Shown piece after piece: positions 46,300-52,743 of a stretch of 64,000 nt of DNA (positions are counted from its first letter, which is position 1; each line of letters opens with the position of its first letter). The translations under genes were made by a program, and so were the position numbers. The DNA is taken from NCBI RefSeq assembly GCF_006227205.1, contig NZ_VCNG01000014.1, positions 1 to 64,000 on the forward strand. The letters run 5' to 3'. Below the pieces are notes generated by a model. That model made no database searches, was not told where the DNA came from, and saw only the letters and a list, made by a program, of their open reading frames with translations. Origin of the DNA: Pseudomonas sp. ICMP22404 (lineage in GTDB: Bacteria; Pseudomonadota; Gammaproteobacteria; Pseudomonadales; Pseudomonadaceae).

Positions 46300-46395
46300 C
46301 TGTGGGAGCGAGCCTGCTCGCGATGGCGGTGTATCAGTCAACATCAATGTTACTGAGCCACCATCATCGCGAGCAGGCTCGCTCCCACAGGGGGA
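46300..46395. repeat. REP pair (BIME)
   Basis: A forward copy (46301-46328) and a reverse copy (46366-46390) of the standard core lie between the dehydrogenase control region and the end of the SDR gene. Confidence 0.9.
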
Positions 46396-46405
46396 AAGTG
46401 CGGTG

Positions 46406-47173
46406 TCAGGAAAGGAACCCACCATCCACATTCAGCGCCACACCGGTGGTGTAGCTCGACGCGTCACTGGCCAGGTACAACACGGCGCCAGCCATTTCGC
46501 TTGGGTCGGCCACGCGTTTGAGCGGAATCTGCGCCAGGGCGGTTTTCAGGATCGCGTCGTTCTTGACCAGCGCCGAGGCGAACTTGGTGTCGGTCAGGCC
46601 CGGCAGCAGGGCGTTGCAGCGGATGCCGAACTGCGCGCATTCCTTGGCGAACACCTTGGTCATGTTGATTACCGCGGCCTTGGTCACCGAGTAGATGCCC
46701 TGGAAGATCCCCGGCGAGATGCCGTTGATCGATGCCACGTTGATGATGCTGCCGCCGCCGTGCTCGCGCATCAGCTTGCCGGCTTCCACCGACATGAAGA
46801 AATAACCGCGAATGTTCACATCGACGGTTTTCTGGAAGGCGCCCAGGTCGGTGTCCAGCACGTTGCAGAACTGCGGGTTGGTGGCCGCGTTGTTCACCAG
46901 GATGTCCAGGCGTCCGAACTGTTCGCGAATGCCGGCGAAGACCTGGCTGATCTGCTCCATTTCACCAATGTGGCAGGCGATGGCAGTGGCTTTGCCGCCC
47001 GCGGCGATGATGGCGTCGGCCACGTGCTGGCAACCGTCGAGCTTGCGGCTGGAAACGATCACATGGGCACCTTGCTGGGCCAGCAACTTGGCGATGGCCT
47101 CGCCGATGCCACGGCTGGCGCCGGAAACGAAGGCGATTTTACCGTCGAGGTCGAACAACTGGATCTTGGACAT
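46406..47173 (-). CDS. Short-chain dehydrogenase/reductase
   Basis: This 255-residue SDR has the cofactor motif VSGASRGIGEAIA, the NNAATNPQ structural motif, the catalytic serine in INVASINGIS and YSVTKAAV with Tyr and Lys, and the late motif YTTGVALNVDGGFL. It is followed on the same strand, 23 bases after, by nothing but is preceded by the phosphotransferase gene, so the two form a pair. The same SDR plus phosphotransferase pairing is frequent in proteobacteria next to acyl-CoA dehydrogenase genes. The substrate is unknown, probably a hydroxyacyl or alcohol group. Confidence 0.85.
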   Translation of the reverse strand: MSKIQLFDLDGKIAFVSGASRGIGEAIAKLLAQQGAHVIVSSRKLDGCQHVADAIIAAGGKATAIACHIGEMEQISQVFAGIREQFGRLDILVNNAATNPQFCNVLDTDLGAFQKTVDVNIRGYFFMSVEAGKLMREHGGGSIINVASINGISPGIFQGIYSVTKAAVINMTKVFAKECAQFGIRCNALLPGLTDTKFASALVKNDAILKTALAQIPLKRVADPSEMAGAVLYLASDASSYTTGVALNVDGGFLS

Positions 47174-47196
47174 GCTGTTTCCTTGTCATGGGGCGC

Positions 47197-48264
47197 TCAG
47201 AGCGTGGATTGACCGATGACCTGCAAGCTCATCTGCTCCAGCAGTTTGTTCATCTGAACGAACTGGGCGAAGCGTTGATCCTGGGTCTGGCCGTGGAAGA
47301 AGCGGTAGTAGATCTGCTGGACGATACCGGCCAGGCGGAACAGGCCGTAGGTGTAATAGAAGTCGAAATTGTCGATGTGGATCCCGGCGCGCTCGGCGTA
47401 GTAGTCCACGAATTCGCGACGGGTCAGCATGCCGGGCGCATGGCTGGGCTGACGGCGCATCAACTGGACCGGTGCCGGGTCCGTCGCTTCGATCCAGTAG
47501 GCGAGGCTGTTGCCCAGGTCCATCAGCGGGTCGCCGAGGGTGGTCAGTTCCCAGTCCAGCACGCCGATGATTTGCATCGGGTTGTCCGGGTCGAGAATCA
47601 CGTTGTCGAAGCGGTAGTCGTTATGGACGATGCTGGAAACTGGATGGTCGGCCGGCATCTTGTCGTTGAGCCAGGCCTTGACCGTCTCCCATTTCGGCGC
47701 GTCGGGGGTCAGGGCTTTTTCGTAGCGTTCGCTCCAGCCACGGATCTGGCGGGCCACGTAGCCTTCGGGCTTGCCGAGGTCGGCCAGGCCACAGGCGTGG
47801 TAATCGACTCGGTGCAATTCGACGAGCCGGTCGATGAAGCTCTTGCACAGCGCCTCGGTGCGGGCGGCGTCGAAACCCAGCTCCGGCGGCAGGTCGGAGC
47901 GCAGGATGATGCCCTTGACCCGTTCCATCACGTAGAACTCGGCGCCCATGACGGACTCATCGGTGCAGTGCACATAGGCTTTCGGGCAATACGGGAACTC
48001 ATCGCGCAACTGGTTGAGGATGCGGAACTCACGGCCCATGTCATGGGCGGATTTGGCCTTGTGGCCGAACGGCGGACGGCGCAGGACGAACTCCTGTTCG
48101 GGGTACTCCAGCAGGTAGGTCAGGTTCGACGCGCCACCGGGAAACTGGCTGATCCGTGGTACGCCGGTCAGGCCGGGGATGTGGGCCTTGAGGTACGGGT
48201 CGATCAGGTTGGCATCGAGTTCTTCACCGTCGCGTACGCGGGTGGACTGATCAGTAAACGCCAT
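47197..48264 (-). CDS. Phosphotransferase of the APH/ACAD10 family
   Basis: This 355-residue protein has the aminoglycoside-phosphotransferase-like kinase fold: FPGGASNLTYLLEY (nucleotide loop), FVLRRPPFGHKAKSAHDMGREFR (lysine region), VHNDYRFDNVILD (catalytic Asp and Asn) and GVLDWELTTLGDPLMDLG (metal-binding Asp). Members resemble the kinase part of human ACAD10/11, which phosphorylates 4-hydroxy acyl groups during degradation of 4-hydroxy acids. With the SDR next door a role in hydroxy-fatty-acid or lipid breakdown is a reasonable inference. It is not an antibiotic-resistance gene by context. Confidence 0.82.
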   Translation of the reverse strand: MAFTDQSTRVRDGEELDANLIDPYLKAHIPGLTGVPRISQFPGGASNLTYLLEYPEQEFVLRRPPFGHKAKSAHDMGREFRILNQLRDEFPYCPKAYVHCTDESVMGAEFYVMERVKGIILRSDLPPELGFDAARTEALCKSFIDRLVELHRVDYHACGLADLGKPEGYVARQIRGWSERYEKALTPDAPKWETVKAWLNDKMPADHPVSSIVHNDYRFDNVILDPDNPMQIIGVLDWELTTLGDPLMDLGNSLAYWIEATDPAPVQLMRRQPSHAPGMLTRREFVDYYAERAGIHIDNFDFYYTYGLFRLAGIVQQIYYRFFHGQTQDQRFAQFVQMNKLLEQMSLQVIGQSTL

Positions 48265-48581
48265 GCTTATCCCTTCTGCTTATTCTGGAGGCCATCGATC
48301 ATTGGCTAATCAAGGGTTTGTACGAAAAGTCGCCGAGCGGCGATCAGGCAAGGCGAAAACAGGCGAGGAAGCGGAGTTTACGGGTTGTAAATGAGCATTC
48401 CGAGCCTGTTTTCAACGCAGCCTGATCGTCGCGCAGGCACTTTTCGTCCAAAGCCTAATGGCGTGTGGGAGGCGTAACAAGCACGCCCGGGTCTTATAGG
48501 TTAGCGTGTTGCCGGATAATCAGCGGGCCTGATGCGCGCAGGTGAGCTATGGTTTCGGGGTCGCTTCAAGGAGTCGCCGCG
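48265..48581. other. Gap between the phosphotransferase and the T6SS locus
   Basis: This 317-base divergent gap is mostly the palindromic element at 48317-48456. The remainder holds the promoters of both neighbours, not individually recognised. Confidence 0.6.
48317..48456. repeat. Large imperfect palindrome, MITE-like element
   Basis: Arms of about 55 bases are inverted copies: the left one contains ACGAAAAGT, GGCGATCAGGC and GAAAACAGGC; the right one contains GCCTGTTTTC, GCCTGATCG and ACTTTTCGT. The centre reads AGTTTACGGGTTGTAAATGAG. I recall similar elements scattered in Pseudomonas genomes between genes. No flanking target duplication is obvious. Confidence 0.7.
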
Positions 48582-48977
48582 ATGGGATGCCCACAGGTTT
48601 GCAGCACCGCCACCCTGCAATGCAGCTTCGGTGCAGCCCCGGCGGTGCTCAACGTCTTGCCGGTCAATCGAATGCTGACCGGTGGCATGCCGGCGGCGAA
48701 TATCATGGATCACATTCCGCTGGTGAACATCACTACGTTCGGCATGTGCACGAGCCTGGCCAACCCCACCGTAGCCGCTGCGACTGCGGCGGCCCTGGGT
48801 GTGTTGACGCCCATGCCTTGTATTCCCGCTACTGCCGCGCCCTGGATACCGGGTGGGGCGCCGACCTTGCTGTTGGGCAACATGCCGGCGATCGATGCCA
48901 ACAGCACCCTCATGTGTACCTGGGCGGGGGTGATCAAGATTGTTGTGCCGGGGCAGGTGCAGATGTTGATTCCCTGA
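48582..48977 (+). CDS. PAAR-like DUF4280 protein
   Basis: This 131-residue protein has the DUF4280 pattern: GCPQVCSTATLQCSFGAAP at the start, MPAANIMDHIPLVNITTFGMCTSLANP in the middle and CMPCIP-like/STLMCTWAGVIKIVVPGQ near the end. DUF4280 proteins are PAAR-like and are thought to sharpen the VgrG spike tip in type VI systems. The ATG at 48582 follows TTCAAGGAGTCGCCGCG; the frame goes back to 48549. It carries no C-terminal toxin. It lies 640 bases from the convergent YwqK-type gene, near vgrG. Confidence 0.75.
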   Translation: MGCPQVCSTATLQCSFGAAPAVLNVLPVNRMLTGGMPAANIMDHIPLVNITTFGMCTSLANPTVAAATAAALGVLTPMPCIPATAAPWIPGGAPTLLLGNMPAIDANSTLMCTWAGVIKIVVPGQVQMLIP

Positions 48978-49043
48978 GTGGGTCTGCCTGGATCTTGTTG
49001 ACCGGGTGTATATCCATTGCTGCGGTAATGGCTGCTTATGGTT

Positions 49044-49306
49044 CCGCCCTGACGGCGGGTTACTTTTGAAAAGCGCAAAAGTAACCAAAACGCTCTTGCC
49101 CCACCACTCGGCACCTCGCCAAGGCGAGGTGTTCCCTCACTCCGGCATTGCTCCGTGGGCCCGCCGCGAAGGGCCATCCGTGGCCCAGCGCGGCTACCCC
49201 GGCATCCATGCCGGGGTACCCACTACGCAATGCCTGCGTTCGGCCAGCGTGGTTTAACGGGGCGCCCAGGATCAAAAGCACAGCAAAGCAAAAGCAAGGC
49301 GGCCTT
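49044..49306. repeat. Dispersed non-coding repeat with GGTTACTTTTG hairpin
   Basis: GGTTACTTTTG (49058-49068) pairs perfectly with CAAAAGTAACC (49076-49086), followed by a GC-rich block rich in short palindromes (GCCAAGGCGAGG, CCGGCATCCATGCCGG). I recall blocks of this composition recurring in P. fluorescens genomes; here only one copy is in the window. Confidence 0.5.
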
Positions 49307-49343
49307 ACAGCCGGTCTGGTTCTTCCCGCATAAATCGATCCCT

Positions 49344-49569
49344 TGTGGGAGCGAGCCTGCTCGCGATAGCGGAGTGTCTGTCATGAAGATGTTGAGTGTG
49401 CCGACGCCATCGCGGGCAAGCCTGGCTCCCACAGGGGGCGGTGGTGTGTGAAATTGCTGCCTACATCTCAAATCCAGTGTGGGAGCAAAGCTTGCTCGCG
49501 ATAGCGGAGTGTCTGTCATGAAGATCTTGAGTGTGCCGACGCCATCGCGAGCAGGCTCGCTCCCACAAG
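49344..49569. repeat. Tandemly duplicated REP pair with conserved spacer
   Basis: Two BIMEs, 49344-49432 and 49478-49566, share the same inner spacer (GAGTGTCTGTCATGAAGAT...TTGAGTGTGCCGACGCC) with one base difference. Their REP arms differ: the first has a changed right arm (GCGGGCAAGCCTGGCTCCCAC), the second a left arm of the AAGCTTGCTC type. Confidence 0.85.
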
Positions 49570-49615
49570 GTTTGCCGGTGGGTTCAGGTCTCAAAGTCCA
49601 GCAGAAGCTAGGCGT

Positions 49616-50158
49616 TCATGCCTGTGCCGGATCGTTCCAGCGCCGGAACCACCAGCGTACCCGGGAAATCGGCTTGCCGTCGTCGTCCAGCGGTCGTCCG
49701 TCCTCGGCGTAGGCATGGGCCGGTTCCAGCAGTTGGCCGTTGAGGTAACGGGCCTCGACCGCCGGGTTACCGTTGGGGTGCAGGCGGCGATAGCGGCCGT
49801 CGCGCACGCCGTCGCGATAGAACTCGGACTCGGCCAATTGCCCATCCGGGAAATAATTGTTGGCTTCGCCGTGCAGCAACCCGCCGCGATAGGTGGCTTG
49901 GCGCTGCAACCCACCTTCGGCCGCGTAAAAGCTCGCCACGCCCTGCAACTTGCCTTTGACGAACGGCAGTACCGCCGAGACCTTGCCATTGGGGTGGTAC
50001 AAGGTACTGGTGCCTTGCAGTTCACCTTGGCTGTAGTTGAGTTTCGCTTGCGGGCGTCGGGCTTCTTCGATGTGCAACGGGCCGTCGAGCCGGCCGTCGA
50101 TCAACTGACCGCTCAGTTGGCTGTCGCCACGTTCCACGTCCAGCTTCTTCGAGGCCAT
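49616..50158 (-). CDS. YwqK-family / MORN-like repeat protein
   Basis: This 180-residue protein is built of about six MORN-like repeats of 20-23 residues, recognisable by G-x-L-x-G and YHPNGK/YFPDGQ/LHPNGN units (QGTSTLYHPNGKVSAVLP; HGEANNYFPDGQLAES; DGRYRRLHPNGNPAVE). No signal peptide is visible. Its start at 50158 is 13 bases after the vgrG stop, so it is co-transcribed with vgrG. Relatives are annotated as YwqK-type antitoxins of secreted toxins; near a VgrG it might be an immunity, adaptor or effector-loading protein. The toxin partner is not evident. Confidence 0.7.
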   Translation of the reverse strand: MASKKLDVERGDSQLSGQLIDGRLDGPLHIEEARRPQAKLNYSQGELQGTSTLYHPNGKVSAVLPFVKGKLQGVASFYAAEGGLQRQATYRGGLLHGEANNYFPDGQLAESEFYRDGVRDGRYRRLHPNGNPAVEARYLNGQLLEPAHAYAEDGRPLDDDGKPISRVRWWFRRWNDPAQA

Positions 50159-50171
50159 CGTCGCGCTCCTG

Positions 50172-52181
50172 TCAGTTGACCTTCACCATGCCGCCCTTGA
50201 TGGTCAACATGCCGCCGCCGTCCACTGTCTGTTCGGCGGCGGCCTTGTTGACCAGGCTGATGCCGGCATCATTGGTCAGGGTGGTGCCGGCCTTGTTCTC
50301 CAGCGAGGTGCCGGCCTGGTTGCTCAGGGCCGTGCCGGCCTTCTGGCTGATGGACGTGCTGGCCTGGGCCGCCAGGTCCGCGCCGCTCTTGATGGCGAAA
50401 CTGCCGCCGCTTTGCAGGGTCAGGGTGCCGCTGACCTTGATGGTCAGGTTGCCGTCCACGGTCAGCTCGTAGTTGCCGGTGACCTTGTGCGTGTAGTTGC
50501 CGCCGGTGCTGTGGGTCTGGTCCGAGCCCACGGTCACGGTGCGGGTGTCTTTCACATCGAGGCTGTCGCTGCCGGTCTGGATCGTCACGCTGCGCTTGCC
50601 TTTCTCCAGGGTCACGGTCTCGTCGCCATCCTTTACCGTGCGGGTGCGGGCGTTCTGCACCGTGAGGGTTTCGTCGTGGCCGACGGTGGCGGTGGTGTCG
50701 TTGAGTACGTTGATGTTGAAGTCTTTCTGAGCCTGGAGAAACACCTCCTCGGCATCCTTCTTGTCTTCGAAGCGCAGCTCGTTGAATCCGCCGCCACCCT
50801 TTGACGAGTTGGTCTTGATCCCGGATTGGGTCTGGTTCGCCGGCAGCGCGTAGGGCAGGGCGTTGTCGCCGTTGTAGACGCAGCCGGTCACCAGCGGTCG
50901 GTCGGGGTCGCCGTCGATGAATGTGACGATGACTTCCTGGCCGATCCGGGGCACGAACTGCATGCCAAAACCCTTGCCGCTCCAGGGCAGGACCACCCGC
51001 ACCCAGCAAGACGAGGTTTCGTCATTCTTGCCGGTGCGGTCCCAGGGGAACTGCAACTTGATCCGCCCGTATTCATCGGTCCAGATTTCTTCGCCGGCCT
51101 TGCCCACCACCAGTGCGGTCTGGGTGTGCATGCGCGGTTTCGGCGTGAGGCGGGCCGGTCTATATGGCGTGGCCTTGGGAATCGCTTCGAAGCGATTGCG
51201 GTAGCTGTCGTGGCTGGCTTCATGACTGACCGAGGTCACCACCCAATCGATGTTCAACGACGGATCTTCGTGGCCGGCGAGGGTGAACCAATACCCCGGC
51301 ACCAGCCAGCGGCAATCGCTTTCACCGACAAACCGCTGCGCCTGGCTGCGCAAGCCATCCACCCGTTGCTTGGTCAATGCATCGCCCTGGGCCTTGGCGT
51401 TGTAACCGCCCGGATGTTCGTATATCGAACTGGGGCCGGCCACGGCTTCGGCCTGGCTGTAGAGCGAGGTCGTCGGCGTGGTGAATTCATAGTCGGTCGC
51501 CTGATAGACCCCGGCCACCGCTTGCAGGGACACGTGCCCCGAGCGGATGCCATGCAGTTCCCGCCCGCCCATTCCCTGCCCGAGATAGTTCACCGTCGGC
51601 CCGTTGGGGATCGGTGCGAAGGCGTCGTTGCTGTCGGCCAGCACCAGGGTGTGCTTGCCGGCTTCATGGCTGAAGAACCAGAAAATCCCGTCTTCCTCCA
51701 ACAGCCGGGAAACGAAGGCCAGATCGGTTTCTCCGTACTGCACGCAGTACTCCCTTGGCGTGTAGCTGCCGCTGAGCTTGAGCTGGAAATCGGTAAACGC
51801 GTGGGCCTTGAAGATCGTGGTGACGATGTCCGATGTGGCGAGGTTCTGGAACACCCGGTTGTTGCTGGCCAGGCTCAGCCACCAGAGCCAGGGCCTGAGC
51901 AACAGCTGATAGCGCTCGGCGGTAGCGTCGGCGGGCAACTGGCGGATTTCGGCGACCAGCCAATCCAGCGGACGTAGCAGGGCGTCCTTGTGCAGGGTGG
52001 TGGTGACATGGCTGGCGACCGCGCTGGCGAGCGTCAGCGGGGCGCCGTCGACGACGCCATTGAGGATATGCGAGCCCAGGGCATTGAGGCTTTCTTCGCC
52101 GGACAGCGATTCAGGGTACAGCGCCGACACCGTGGCGGCGGTGAGGGATAGGGTGGTGTTGCTGTCGGTGGAGCGGGCCAT
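50172..52181 (-). CDS. vgrG: Type VI secretion spike protein VgrG
   Basis: This 669-residue protein has the gp27-like N-terminus (SLNALGSHILNGVVDG; LRPWLWWLSLASNNRVFQNL; YCVQYGETDLAFVSRLLEEDGIFWFF) and the gp5-like OB fold (VGKAGEEIWTDEYGRIKLQFPWDR; WVRVVLPWSGKGFGMQFVPRIGQEV). The DUF2345 beta-helix needle is at about 440-669 (GHDETLTVQNARTRTV...). It ends with GGMVKVN, so it has no C-terminal effector extension. The tip is probably completed by a PAAR-like protein such as the one at 48582. The AT-rich unknown gene lies 12 bases upstream. Confidence 0.93.
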   Translation of the reverse strand: MARSTDSNTTLSLTAATVSALYPESLSGEESLNALGSHILNGVVDGAPLTLASAVASHVTTTLHKDALLRPLDWLVAEIRQLPADATAERYQLLLRPWLWWLSLASNNRVFQNLATSDIVTTIFKAHAFTDFQLKLSGSYTPREYCVQYGETDLAFVSRLLEEDGIFWFFSHEAGKHTLVLADSNDAFAPIPNGPTVNYLGQGMGGRELHGIRSGHVSLQAVAGVYQATDYEFTTPTTSLYSQAEAVAGPSSIYEHPGGYNAKAQGDALTKQRVDGLRSQAQRFVGESDCRWLVPGYWFTLAGHEDPSLNIDWVVTSVSHEASHDSYRNRFEAIPKATPYRPARLTPKPRMHTQTALVVGKAGEEIWTDEYGRIKLQFPWDRTGKNDETSSCWVRVVLPWSGKGFGMQFVPRIGQEVIVTFIDGDPDRPLVTGCVYNGDNALPYALPANQTQSGIKTNSSKGGGGFNELRFEDKKDAEEVFLQAQKDFNINVLNDTTATVGHDETLTVQNARTRTVKDGDETVTLEKGKRSVTIQTGSDSLDVKDTRTVTVGSDQTHSTGGNYTHKVTGNYELTVDGNLTIKVSGTLTLQSGGSFAIKSGADLAAQASTSISQKAGTALSNQAGTSLENKAGTTLTNDAGISLVNKAAAEQTVDGGGMLTIKGGMVKVN

Positions 52182-52193
52182 CGATTGATACCT

Positions 52194-52688
52194 CTATACC
52201 GCCTCACCCTTCACGAAATTACTGCCTAACAGCTTCTCCATCACTGTTTTCAGGTCTTTGAGTAAGTGTTCAGGTGGCGTGGTAATGGTATGAGTGGCTT
52301 TGGATATTTTTGCTTTTTTACCTTCTTCTTTCAGCAAGGTCTTCGTTGAAGACTTGACGTCAAGTTGATCGTCTTGGTCAGTTTCAAGTTGAAAGTAAAT
52401 AGATCCGTTATTTTTTCCACCTACCATAGTTACATGAAAATAGGTCCACATGCCTGAATCGTTCGGAGTAATAGAAATATGCGCGCTATTGTCACCCACC
52501 TTCAGGCCATCAAGCAGAAGCATTCCCGAGCGGGTGCCGGTGACAAGATTTGTACCACCCACAGCACCGATTACATCAAGTTCCTCTCCGTAGACAGCCC
52601 CGGATTTAATGATGGAGTTCACCATCGGTGTCCAAGGATCGTGCGTGGCAATACTCGCTGCGGTAAGTGTTGATTGTGCATAGCCCAT
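52194..52688 (-). CDS. Unknown protein between clpV and vgrG (AT-rich gene)
   Basis: This 164-residue protein matches no family I know. It begins MGYAQSTLTAASIATHDPW, is beta-rich with short hydrophobic stretches in the first two thirds (LDVIGAVGGTNLVTG; GMLLLDGLKVGDNSAHISI), and ends with a lysine-rich helical tail (TKTLLKEEGKKAKISKA; LLKDLKTVMEKLLG). There is no signal peptide and no cysteine. The DNA has long T and A runs and is clearly more AT-rich than clpV and vgrG on both sides, suggesting later acquisition. The ATG at 52688 follows ACAGGAGCTGC. It is in the clpV-vgrG operon, so a role as effector, chaperone or adaptor is plausible. Confidence 0.6.
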   Translation of the reverse strand: MGYAQSTLTAASIATHDPWTPMVNSIIKSGAVYGEELDVIGAVGGTNLVTGTRSGMLLLDGLKVGDNSAHISITPNDSGMWTYFHVTMVGGKNNGSIYFQLETDQDDQLDVKSSTKTLLKEEGKKAKISKATHTITTPPEHLLKDLKTVMEKLLGSNFVKGEAV

Positions 52689-52743
52689 ATTTGCAGCTCC
52701 TGTAGGTTTTGATCACATCTCCGATAGGCACTGGGGCAACATT

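Larger units (their letters stand above)
48978..49615. other. Repeat-filled gap between convergent T6SS accessory genes
   Basis: This 638-base gap has two parts: a non-coding repeat block at 49044-49306 and two tandem REP pairs at 49344-49569. All open frames across it follow the repeats and lack ribosome sites. No toxin gene is seen here. Confidence 0.7.

Noticed and set aside
47197..48264. Aminoglycoside phosphotransferase as a resistance gene
   Set aside because: The fold is shared, but the sequence and the SDR neighbour fit the ACAD10-like metabolic branch.
48978..49615. A small toxin gene in the repeat-filled gap near vgrG
   Set aside because: Every open frame there runs through REP or other repeats, and none has a ribosome site or a plausible protein composition.
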